6,457 nucleotides of DNA from an uncultured Pseudomonadota bacterium (lineage in GTDB: Bacteria > Myxococcota_A > Polyangia > HGW-17), in contig CALKWH010000226.1 in assembly GCA_938004375.1 (NCBI GenBank), positions 1 through 6,457 on the forward strand, read 5' to 3'. Below the pieces are notes generated by a model that did no database searches, was not told the DNA's origin, and saw only the letters and a program-made list of their open reading frames with translations. Positions 1 to 6,200 of this stretch are shown here, piece after piece. The first letter of the stretch is position 1. Every line of letters begins with the position of its first letter. The position numbers and the translations under genes are program-made.

Positions 1-46
1 ACCACCGAGATCTACACTCTTTCCCTACACGACGCTCTTCCGATCT
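1..46 (+). other. Illumina P5/Read1 adapter remnant (not genomic)
   Basis: These 46 bases match the TruSeq universal adapter from its 13th base through its end at GCTCTTCCGATCT. No i5 index separates the P5 part from the Read1 primer part, so this is the single-index form. Genomic sequence begins at 47. Any reading frame that uses these bases is artificial. On the minus strand, the gene that starts at 274 runs open into the adapter and would gain a false tail beginning RSEERRVGKS. Confidence 0.98.
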
Positions 47-274
47 GGTGCGGGGGGTGTTGCCGTCGTAGTCGAGCCAGTGCAGGTAGGGGACGACCGT
101 GCGGTTGATGGGGAGCGTCAGTTCCAGTTCGTAGCCGTAGTAGCCGTGGTCCTTCTCGAAGGCGACCCCGCCCGACAGCCCGAGGGCGACGCGGTCGTCG
201 GGGGCCGCCGCCGCGGGCGAGGCGTGAAGGAGCATCACGAGAGAGGACAGCAGAGAGACGAGCAGGAACCGCAT
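47..274 (-). CDS. Secreted, probably beta-strand-rich envelope protein, C-terminus missing
   Basis: Only the first 76 codons are present; the frame is still open at 47, where adapter begins. The start is ATG at 272-274, preceded after 8 bases by AAAGGAG, a near-ideal ribosome binding site. The N-terminus is a classical Sec signal peptide: Arg2, a hydrophobic run of Leu, Val and Ser to about residue 16, then an Ala-rich cleavage region ending near residue 24 (SPAAAA before PDD). The mature start has alternating hydrophobic/polar strands with many Gly, Tyr and Leu (VALGLSGGVAFEK, GYYGYELELTLP), as in small outer-membrane beta-barrels or lipocalin-like envelope proteins. No named family is recognisable in 76 residues. 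It lies 62 bp downstream of exported protein 1 on the same strand, so co-transcription is plausible. Codon use is GC-rich like its neighbours. Confidence 0.75.
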
Positions 275-282
275 GAGGGGGA

Positions 283-289
283 CTCCTTT
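283..289 (-). promoter_or_regulatory. Ribosome binding site of the truncated secreted gene
   Basis: Read on the minus strand this is AAAGGAG, 8 bases before the ATG at 274. It fixes the start of a gene that has no other recognisable feature than its signal peptide, and shows that the gene is translated independently of the one upstream. Confidence 0.75.
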
Positions 290-327
290 CCGGGGACGCC
301 GCAAGAGGGGAACGCCGGACCGCGTCA

Positions 328-344
328 CGGTCGGGTTCACGGGA
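328..344 (-). repeat. 17-bp direct repeat across the stop codon, copy 1
   Basis: The plus-strand sequence CGGTCGGGTTCACGGGA is identical to 2556-2572. Each copy covers the last codons and the TGA stop of one exported-protein gene plus the next 8 non-coding bases. Identity that continues past the stop suggests the duplicated unit was larger than the coding region and marks its downstream limit. Confidence 0.8.
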
Positions 345-1026
345 CGCCTCCGACGTACAGGCTCACACCGAGCAGGAAGGACGACACGTCGATGATCATC
401 TCGAACGCCACCCCGATGCGGACCCCGTTCGTCGTCCAGCCGAAGCCGGCGCGCAGCTTGGGCGCGATCCAGGTGCGTTGGACGTACCGGGGCTCGCCTG
501 GAATGTGTCCGACGGCATCCTCGCCGTGTACCCCGTCGGCGACCTGCGCCCAGGTGACCACGGGCAGGAGATCGAAGTGACTGCCGTCGGAGGGCGCGTA
601 CCGGTAGCCGACGACGCCCAGGGAGGCGTGGCCCCCGGACTCGGAGCCGTTGGCGACGGAGCCCTCGAGCATCAGGCCGACCTGGTGACGCCCGGACACC
701 CGCCACAGGGCGCGCAGAGAGACTTGACCTCCGAGGAGCGCGCCCGGACCCTGGACGACCTGCGAGGGACCCAGCGAGAACTCCAGGGCCGGCAGCGGCA
801 GGTCGGGAAACGGGGGAGCGCCGCCGTCACCTGCGCCGCGGGTCGTCTTCTCGTCTTTGGACGGGGGGGAGCTCTTCGCATCGCACCACGGGAAGCGTTT
901 TTCACAGGGGGTGTCTTCATTTTTCACGGTGTCGGCGGGCTCGGCGCCCCGGGCCGGCGGGCTGACGGTGGCGAGAAAGAGCGCGGCGGGCCAGATAAAC
1001 CAAGAGAAAAATGGGGACGGGCGCAT
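337..1026 (-). CDS. Exported protein 1, putative outer-membrane beta-barrel-like protein
   Basis: A 229-residue protein of no family that I recognise. The start ATG at 1024-1026 has GGAG seven bases upstream (1034-1037). Residues 1-28 form a Sec signal peptide with an aromatic core (FFSWFIWPAALFLATV), cleaved near ARGA/EPAD. Residues 29-79 are a polar, Pro/Gly/Lys-rich linker with two Cys (41 and 48). From about residue 80 to the end, short amphipathic strands alternate with Gly-rich turns (LEFSLGP, LRALWRVSG, LGVVGYRYAP, WIAPKLRAGFG, GVRIGVAFE). This suggests a small beta-barrel, although the C-terminus ends GGVP and not in the terminal aromatic residue typical of barrels. It is about 60% identical to exported protein 2 (2565-3158) over the mature domain, and its first 43 residues are identical except Asn36, which is Lys there. 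The linker is about 25 residues longer than in the paralogue. The upstream AT-rich segment shared with the divergent ATPase is the likely promoter. Function unknown. Confidence 0.85.
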   Translation of the reverse strand: MRPSPFFSWFIWPAALFLATVSPPARGAEPADTVKNEDTPCEKRFPWCDAKSSPPSKDEKTTRGAGDGGAPPFPDLPLPALEFSLGPSQVVQGPGALLGGQVSLRALWRVSGRHQVGLMLEGSVANGSESGGHASLGVVGYRYAPSDGSHFDLLPVVTWAQVADGVHGEDAVGHIPGEPRYVQRTWIAPKLRAGFGWTTNGVRIGVAFEMIIDVSSFLLGVSLYVGGVP

Positions 1027-1092
1027 CGGTCATCTCCGGGTGGCGGCCCCGGCCGGCGGGACCGCGCCGGGGGGAATTCAAGAACCGTGCCA
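897..1092 (-). repeat. 196-bp direct repeat (leader plus signal peptide), copy 1
   Basis: It matches 3029-3224 at 195 of 196 positions; the one difference is A919 against C3051. The repeat covers 66 bp of 5' untranslated leader, the ribosome binding site and the first 43 codons of exported protein 1. The boundaries are sharp: similarity falls abruptly past 897 within the linker, and past 1092 only a short, gapped resemblance remains. Confidence 0.95.
1047..1072 (-). promoter_or_regulatory. GC-rich stem-loop in the 5' leader of exported protein 1
   Basis: CCCCGGC (1047-1053) and GCCGGGG (1066-1072) form a 7-bp all-GC stem with a 12-base loop. It lies upstream of the GGAG ribosome binding site at 1034-1037, inside the near-identical leader repeat. 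It could be a transcript-stability or translation-control element. In DNA this GC-rich, such a stem can arise by chance, so its function is unproven. Confidence 0.35.
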
Positions 1093-1143
1093 AGGGCGCG
1101 CTTCGCTGAACTGGTAAAAATTCTTTCCGATTTGTTGTAGAAG

Positions 1144-1161
1144 TGGTAAGAATACTTACCA
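1144..1161 (+). promoter_or_regulatory. Perfect 7-bp inverted repeat upstream of the ATPase, candidate operator
   Basis: TGGTAAG at 1144-1150 and CTTACCA at 1155-1161 are exact reverse complements around AATA. The palindrome ends 12 bases before the GTG start and just before the ribosome binding site. A further TGGTAA half-site occurs at 1112-1117. The position suits an operator or a translation-control hairpin. The ATPase has a winged-helix-like segment, so self-regulation is one possibility, but nothing in the sequence proves it. Confidence 0.45.
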
Positions 1162-1163
1162 GT

Positions 1164-1170
1164 GAGGTGA
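1164..1170 (+). promoter_or_regulatory. Ribosome binding site selecting a GTG start
   Basis: GAGGTGA pairs with the 3' end of 16S rRNA and stands 3 bases before GTG at 1174, which is the correct register when the complementarity extends into GTGA. It supports GTG 1174 as the start; the next in-frame codon is TTG. Confidence 0.65.
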
Positions 1171-1173
1171 ATT

Positions 1174-2505
1174 GTGTTGGAGACCATCAAGGAAATCATG
1201 CTGGATTTTCAGGAATCGCAATGGGAGGACTCGGTGCCGCGGCGGCTGGAGCTGCGGCGCGTGGCGAAGAAGGCCACCATGGTCATCGGCGCGCGGCGCG
1301 CGGGCAAGAGCACGTTCCTGCTGCAGGTCGCGCGGGGGCTGGTGGCCGGGGGCGTGGCACGGCAGAACCTCGTGCACGTGAACTTCTTCGACGACCGGCT
1401 GTACCCGCTGCGTCAGGCGGGCTGCGCCCCGGTGCTCGAGGCCGTCTGGCAGTTGTACCCGGAGAAGAAGGACCGCGAGAAGATGTACTTCTTCTTCGAC
1501 GAGATCCAGACGGTCCCCGGCTGGGAGGCCTTCGTGGAGCGGCTCCTGCGCACCGAGAAGTGCGAGGTCTTCCTCACGGGGTCGTCGGCCCACCTGCTGT
1601 CCCGGGAGCTGGCCACCGCCATGCGGGGACGCGCGCTCTCGTGGGAGTTGTTCCCTTACTCCTTCCGGGAGTTCCTGACGGCGACCGGGGTTCCGGCGCC
1701 GGCGAACCTGACGACCCGGGCGCGCCTGGCCGTCCGGCAGGCCTTCACGCAATATTGGGAGTCCGGCGGGTTCCCCGAGGTCACCGGGCAACCGCGCGGC
1801 GTGCGCGTCAGGATCCACCAGGAGTACCTGCACGCGATGCTGTTCCGGGACATCCTCGAGCGTCACGACAGTTCCCATCCCCGGGCGGTGACGGACCTGG
1901 CCCACCGGCTCGCGGACAACGTCGGCTCGTTGTATTCTATCAACAAGTTGACGGCGCAACTGAAGGACGCCGGGCACCGGATCCCGAAGACCGCCGTCGC
2001 GCAGATCCTGGACTGGTTCGAGGACGCCTACTTCCTGTTCCCGGTGCGGCTGTACGACGCGTCCTTCGCCCGCTCCAACGTGAACCCGAAGAAGGTCTAC
2101 TGCATCGACCATGCCATGGCCCGCTCCATCGGCTCCGGGGTCTTGCTCAACGACGGGCACCTGCTGGAGAACCTGGTGTTCCTGGGGCTGCGCCGCCGCG
2201 CGCAGGAGGTCTTCTACTACCGGTGCAAAAGCGGCCGGGAGGTCGATTTCCTGGTGATGCTGCCCGAAAGAAGACGCCTCCTCGTGCAGGTGTGCCTGAC
2301 GCTGGCCGACCCCGCCACCCGCAAGCGCGAGCTGGCGGCCCTCGGGGACGCCATGGGCGAGCTGGACCTGCCCGAGGCCGTGCTCGTCACGCGCGACGAG
2401 GAGGAGACCGTCGCTCTCGACGGTCGGGCCGTGCGGATCGTGCCGGCCTGGCGTTTCCTGCTCGAGCTCGACTCGGACGCGCCGGACGCCGCGGGCGTGG
2501 GGTGA
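1174..2505 (+). CDS. AAA_14 / DUF4143-type ATPase
   Basis: A complete 443-residue protein starting with GTG, the usual length for the family of ATPases with an N-terminal AAA_14 domain and a C-terminal DUF4143 domain. Walker A is GARRAGKS at 39-46, with Lys45 and Ser46 binding ATP phosphates. Walker B is YFFFDE at 105-110, with Asp109 and Glu110 for Mg and catalysis. LTGSS at 134-138 is the sensor strand. RGRALSWELFPYSFREF (151-167) and YWESGGFPEV (194-203) are family signatures. Residues about 235-290 look like a winged helix. The C-terminal part has a PD-(D/E)XK-like layout, with ENLVF (332-336), YYR (348-350) and GREVDF (354-359), but the expected E-x-K strand reads VQVCL (371-375). Nuclease activity is therefore unlikely. 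Cytoplasmic; biological role unknown for this family. It is the only plus-strand gene, flanked by two paralogous minus-strand genes, and its stop is 59 bp from the convergent end of exported protein 2. Such genes are often multi-copy and isolated in genomes, which suits acquisition here. Confidence 0.93.
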   Translation: MLETIKEIMLDFQESQWEDSVPRRLELRRVAKKATMVIGARRAGKSTFLLQVARGLVAGGVARQNLVHVNFFDDRLYPLRQAGCAPVLEAVWQLYPEKKDREKMYFFFDEIQTVPGWEAFVERLLRTEKCEVFLTGSSAHLLSRELATAMRGRALSWELFPYSFREFLTATGVPAPANLTTRARLAVRQAFTQYWESGGFPEVTGQPRGVRVRIHQEYLHAMLFRDILERHDSSHPRAVTDLAHRLADNVGSLYSINKLTAQLKDAGHRIPKTAVAQILDWFEDAYFLFPVRLYDASFARSNVNPKKVYCIDHAMARSIGSGVLLNDGHLLENLVFLGLRRRAQEVFYYRCKSGREVDFLVMLPERRRLLVQVCLTLADPATRKRELAALGDAMGELDLPEAVLVTRDEEETVALDGRAVRIVPAWRFLLELDSDAPDAAGVG

Positions 2506-2528
2506 ACCCGGAGCGTAGAAGTTCACCC
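2500..2528 (+). terminator. Possible hairpin over the ATPase stop codon
   Basis: GGGTGAAC (2500-2507, including the TGA stop) and GTTCACCC (2521-2528) form a perfect 8-bp stem with a 13-base loop, at the end of the ATPase gene and in the convergent gap. No T-tract follows, so it is not a standard intrinsic terminator. It could still slow transcription or protect the 3' end. Confidence 0.3.
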
Positions 2529-2555
2529 ACGGGCCGGCCGCCGTCCTCCTCCGCC

Positions 2556-2572
2556 CGGTCGGGTTCACGGGA
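2556..2572 (-). repeat. 17-bp direct repeat across the stop codon, copy 2
   Basis: Identical to 328-344. It contains the TGA of exported protein 2 (2565-2567), its last bases and 8-9 bases beyond. A second identical block nearby, 2665-2696 against 440-471 (32 bp), encodes the conserved WIAPKLRAGFG segment of both proteins. Confidence 0.8.
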
Positions 2573-3158
2573 TGCCGCCGATGAAGAGGTGGATGCCGAT
2601 CATGAAGGACACGTCGATCACGGCCTCGAACGCCACCCCGATGCGGACTCCGCCCACGTTGCCGCCGAAGCCGGCGCGCAGCTTGGGCGCGATCCATTTG
2701 CGCTGGACGTACCGGGGCTGTCCATCCAGGAAGCCATCGTCGTACTGGGTCCGGGAGTACACCGGCAGCAGGTCGAGGTGCACGCCGCGCCCCGCGGGGG
2801 CATAGCGGTAGCCGACGACGCCCAGGGTGCCCGGTCCGCCGTCTTCCGCGTCCAGGGTGACCGCGCGCTCCAGCATCATCCCGACCAGGTGGGGACCCGA
2901 GACCCGCCACAGCGCGCGCAGGGCGAGCTGGGCGCCCAGGTAGCGATCGTGCTCGTAGGATCCGAGCACCGGGCCCAGGGAGAACTCCAGGATTGGCCGC
3001 GGCAACCCCTCCTGGCGGACCGGAAGGTGTTTTTCACAGGGGGTGTCTTCCTTTTTCACGGTGTCGGCGGGCTCGGCGCCCCGGGCCGGCGGGCTGACGG
3101 TGGCGAGAAAGAGCGCGGCGGGCCAGATAAACCAAGAGAAAAATGGGGACGGGCGCAT
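2565..3158 (-). CDS. Exported protein 2, paralogue of exported protein 1
   Basis: A 197-residue protein whose start ATG (3156-3158) has GGAG seven bases upstream at 3166-3169. Residues 1-43 equal exported protein 1 except Lys36 for Asn: a signal peptide with aromatic core, cleavage near residue 28, and Cys41. The linker after it is short (about residues 44-55) and lacks the second Cys and the Lys/Gly-rich insert of the paralogue. The mature domain (about 56-197) shares LEFSLGP, LRALWRVSG, LGVVGYRYAP, PRYVQR, WIAPKLRAGFG and GVRIGVAFE. It ends GGIP where the paralogue ends GGVP. The shared blocks suggest a conserved small beta-strand fold in the periplasm or outer membrane, with variable loops between (68-75, 100-110, 134-148). 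No family name can be assigned. The gene follows the kinase by 109 bp on the same strand, without an AT-rich promoter-like stretch between, so read-through from the kinase gene is plausible. Confidence 0.85.
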   Translation of the reverse strand: MRPSPFFSWFIWPAALFLATVSPPARGAEPADTVKKEDTPCEKHLPVRQEGLPRPILEFSLGPVLGSYEHDRYLGAQLALRALWRVSGPHLVGMMLERAVTLDAEDGGPGTLGVVGYRYAPAGRGVHLDLLPVYSRTQYDDGFLDGQPRYVQRKWIAPKLRAGFGGNVGGVRIGVAFEAVIDVSFMIGIHLFIGGIP

Positions 3159-3224
3159 CGGTCATCTCCGGGTGGCGGCCCCGGCCGGCGGGACCGCGCC
3201 GGGGGGAATTCAAGAACCGTGCCA
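3029..3224 (-). repeat. 196-bp direct repeat (leader plus signal peptide), copy 2
   Basis: It matches 897-1092 with one substitution, at an offset of exactly 2132 bp and in the same orientation. It contains the 66-bp leader, the ribosome binding site and the first 43 codons of exported protein 2. Recombination between the two copies would remove 2132 bp, including the ATPase, and leave one intact hybrid exported-protein gene directly behind the kinase. Confidence 0.95.
3179..3204 (-). promoter_or_regulatory. GC-rich stem-loop in the 5' leader of exported protein 2
   Basis: The same 7-bp stem (CCCCGGC with GCCGGGG) as at 1047-1072, carried by the leader repeat. Here it lies between the kinase stop codon and the ribosome binding site of the next gene, where it could also shape the kinase-exported protein 2 transcript junction. 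Function unproven. Confidence 0.35.
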
Positions 3225-3267
3225 GGCGCATGCTTCTGTTTCGTGACGAGGATGACCGGGCAGGGCC

Positions 3268-6200
3268 TCACCGCCATCTGCGGAGGAAAGTGGGCGCGGT
3301 GTCCGGCACCAGGTCGAAGCCCTCGAGGCGCCGCCCCGAGAGGCGCCGGGCCTGGCGCAGTTGGGCGGACGGATCCTCGCGTATGGACCGCAGCCGCGCG
3401 AGGTCCAGCGGCACCGTCATGACGAGGTTCTCCATGACGATGGCCAGCTCCGTGCCGTTCGGCGCTGGCACCAACCACCCGTTCATGGGGAACCGAAGGA
3501 GTTCCTGCCCGTCGACGACGGAGAAGGTGCGAATCATTCTCTGATATTCACAAGATAAAAAGAACAATCGCTCGTCCGGCGAAACCGACAGACGACCACA
3601 GTTCGTGAAGCCGGTCGCGAGCCGATGACGGGCGCCCGTGAACGGGTCGATCATCATGAGGGTATCGGCCGAAATCGCGAGGATGCGCCGATGAGACGGC
3701 ATCCAGGTGTTTGCGAGCACCGAACTGTGTGAATCCAGACGCCGCCACCGCCGTGTCCGCCGGTTCAACAGGCCCAATCCTTTGTCACCATCCGTTTCCA
3801 CCAACAGTTCCTCCGGGGAGAGGAACGTGGCGCCCCCTGACCAACCCAGACGGATTCCTTCGTGCTCCTCCAGACTTTCGGTTCTCCAGTTCCACACCTG
3901 GAGGCGCCCTTCGGCTCCCGGGAAGGCCAGCTCCGAACCATCCGGAGAGAAAGAGAGCTTCAACGCGCGGCTCAGTCCATCCCGACGTGCGAGTTCCTCA
4001 CCGTTGGAGGTCCGCCAGACACGCAGCTCGCCGGTGCGGCTCAACCCCGCCAGGGTTGTGCCGTCCGGGGAGAAACACAGGCAATCGTAGATCAGGCCAT
4101 CCTCGTGGCGCCAGGCCGGGACTTGGTTTGTGATGTCCCACACTGAGATCTTCCGGTCGAAGCCCCCCGTGGCCAGGCGCGTCCCGTCCGGCGAATATAC
4201 CGCGGAGAATACGAAATTATCATGAGTGTAGACTGCATGGTTCCGGGACTGCCGCAGGCGCGACCACACCTCGAAGGCCCCGTCATTGGTGGAGATGCCC
4301 AGCCGGTCTTCATCCCCCGAGAGTGATATCGTGTCTCCCCCGTGATTGCGTGCGGAAATGTGTTGCAGCAGGTACCCTGACGTGGAGTCGAGCAAAAAGA
4401 AGCCCGTTCCCATCTCCGTGGTCGCCAGGAATGGGGAACGTCGCATGAGGAGGCCATCGGTGACGAACTGGGACCGGGACAGGGCAGGTTGTGCCTCGGC
4501 GAGCCCGGGGACCGTCCAGAAACCGATGGACTTGTCCCAGGATCCGGTCAACAGGACCTCGTCATCGTGGGTGAACTGCAGGGAACGCAGCTCGCGCCGG
4601 TGCAATTTCTTCTGAATGAGTTGGTCGGGATTCGCAAACGGAAACAGATAGGCTGCGCCGTTGCGCCCCCCCGCGGCGATCCACTTGCCGCTTCGGGAGA
4701 CGCCCATCCCGATGAAGTCGGGCGACGGCGTGCTCAGGAGGACCCTGGATTTCATCGTGTTCAGATCCAGGTGAAAGATCTCATCCCGGGAGAAATACAC
4801 CAAACCCGAAGAGTCTTGCAGGAATGCGAACCGGGTGTATTTGAAGCGGGCGTCTGGAACTCGATGAATGCGTTCTCCCGTGCCGGGATGCCATATTAAC
4901 AATTCCTTGGTGGATATGCTCGCGGCAAAGCGGCCGTCTCGCGAGATCGCGATTTTGGCGATCCAGTCTTCATGCATCTTCCTGCGGAACAACTCCCGGT
5001 CCTGCCCGAGGCTCCACCGGACGACCTCGCCATTCACCGCGCCCAGGTAAAGAGAGTCTCCGTCCGGATGAAAGGCAGAGCAGAAGACGTCGGTCGTCGA
5101 CCGGATTCGTCGCTCGAAGCCGTACTTCATCATGCTCTGGGCCCAGTACAGTGCGGAAACGGCGTCGAGCAGGGTCTCCCGGCTCTCGGGCCGAGCGGCC
5201 GCGAAGGCGGTATCGTGGTCGGGGCTCGCGGGGTTGGCCGGGTTGGCGAGCAGGGAGGCGGCCGCGTAGACGGCGGCCGTGGCGAACTCTGCGTCGCGGC
5301 TCAGGGACTGCGCCTTCTCGAGCAGGGCCTGGGACAGGTGGAACTGCGAGCGGCGCCGGGCCTGGACCTCGTGCCGGTAGGAGCTCCACAGGAAGACGGC
5401 GGCGACGACCGTGACCAGGAACACCGCCGTCACCGCGCCCAGAAGCGCCTTGTTGCGCCGGGCGAAGCGCCGGAACAACTCCCACGACGAGTAGGTGTAG
5501 GCGCCCACCCGCGCGCCGGACAGGAACTGCTCGAGCTCGACGGCCAGCGCCTTGGCGTCGGCGTAGCGCGCCTCCGGGTCGAGGCGCAGCGCGCGCAGGC
5601 AGATGGCCTCGAGCTCCGGCGGCACGGCCTCCTCGAGGGCGCGGGGCGGGGGGAATTTCCCCTCGGTCAGCACCTCGAGCAGGGCGTCGAGCCCGCCCGG
5701 ACCCACGACGCGCCGGCCGGTCAGGACCTCGTAGAGCACGGCGCCCAGGGACCACACGTCCGAGCGCGCGTCGAGAGCCTCCACGCGGCCCTGGGCCTGC
5801 TCCGGGCTCATGTAGGCGGGGGTGCCGACGAGGCTCCCGTCGGAGGTGCGCAGGGGATCGGTCAACGACCCACCGGAGGGCCGCCGGTCGTCGCCGGTGG
5901 AGTCAGGAGCGTCCTGCGCCCCGGCGAGCTCCTTGGCGATGCCCCAGTCGAGCACGACCGTCTCGCCGAACTCGCCGAGCATCACGTTCTCGGGCTTGAG
6001 ATCCCGGTGGATGACGCCCCGGCTGTGGGCAAACGCGACGGCCTCGCACACCGCCGCAAATTGGGGCAGCAGCGCGAGCCGCCCGGCCAGGTCGCCGGCC
6101 TCGTCCAGGGCGGCGCGGAAGGTGCGTCCCCGGAGCACCTTCATGGTGTAGTAGACGGTGCCGTCGTCGCGGGCGCCCAGCTCGTAGACGGGCACGATGC

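Larger units (their letters stand above)
1101..1173. promoter_or_regulatory. AT-rich divergent promoter region
   Basis: Positions 1101-1160 count 22 G+C in 60 (37%), against 70-80% in neighbouring coding rows. The stretch lies between the divergent exported protein 1 and ATPase genes, so it is the natural place for promoters on both strands. I could not assign convincing -35/-10 pairs; TTTCCG at 1124-1129 with TAAGAA at 1147-1152 is a weak plus-strand candidate. The matching region before exported protein 2 (3225-3267) lacks this AT-rich stretch. Confidence 0.55.

Noticed and set aside
318..332. GACCG-CGTCA-CGGTC inverted repeat after exported protein 1 as a terminator
   Set aside because: Only a 5-bp stem, no T-tract, and expected by chance in this GC-rich DNA.
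478..1140. 220-codon plus-strand frame opposite exported protein 1
   Set aside because: Low-complexity Gly/Arg composition and no signal or motif. The minus strand has a signal peptide, a ribosome binding site and a paralogue with conserved protein sequence.
2227..2310. Active restriction-type nuclease in the ATPase C-terminus
   Set aside because: The E-x-K strand needed for PD-(D/E)XK catalysis is replaced by Q-V-C, and no methylase or defence partner lies in the window.
1156..2910. 584-codon minus-strand frame opposite the ATPase
   Set aside because: Arg/Gly/Pro/His-rich shadow of the ATPase frame, which has clear Walker A, Walker B and DUF4143 motifs; no ribosome binding site or recognisable motif seen.
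897..3224. Composite transposon or IS pair flanking the ATPase
   Set aside because: The flanking repeats are coding leader sequence of paralogous genes. No transposase, terminal inverted repeats or target-site duplications were found.
1143..3422. 759-codon open frame on the plus strand through the ATPase, exported protein 2 and the kinase end
   Set aside because: Its translation is low-complexity Arg/Ala/Gly/Pro-rich, has no domain, and crosses three well-supported genes. Long shadow frames are expected in DNA of this GC content.
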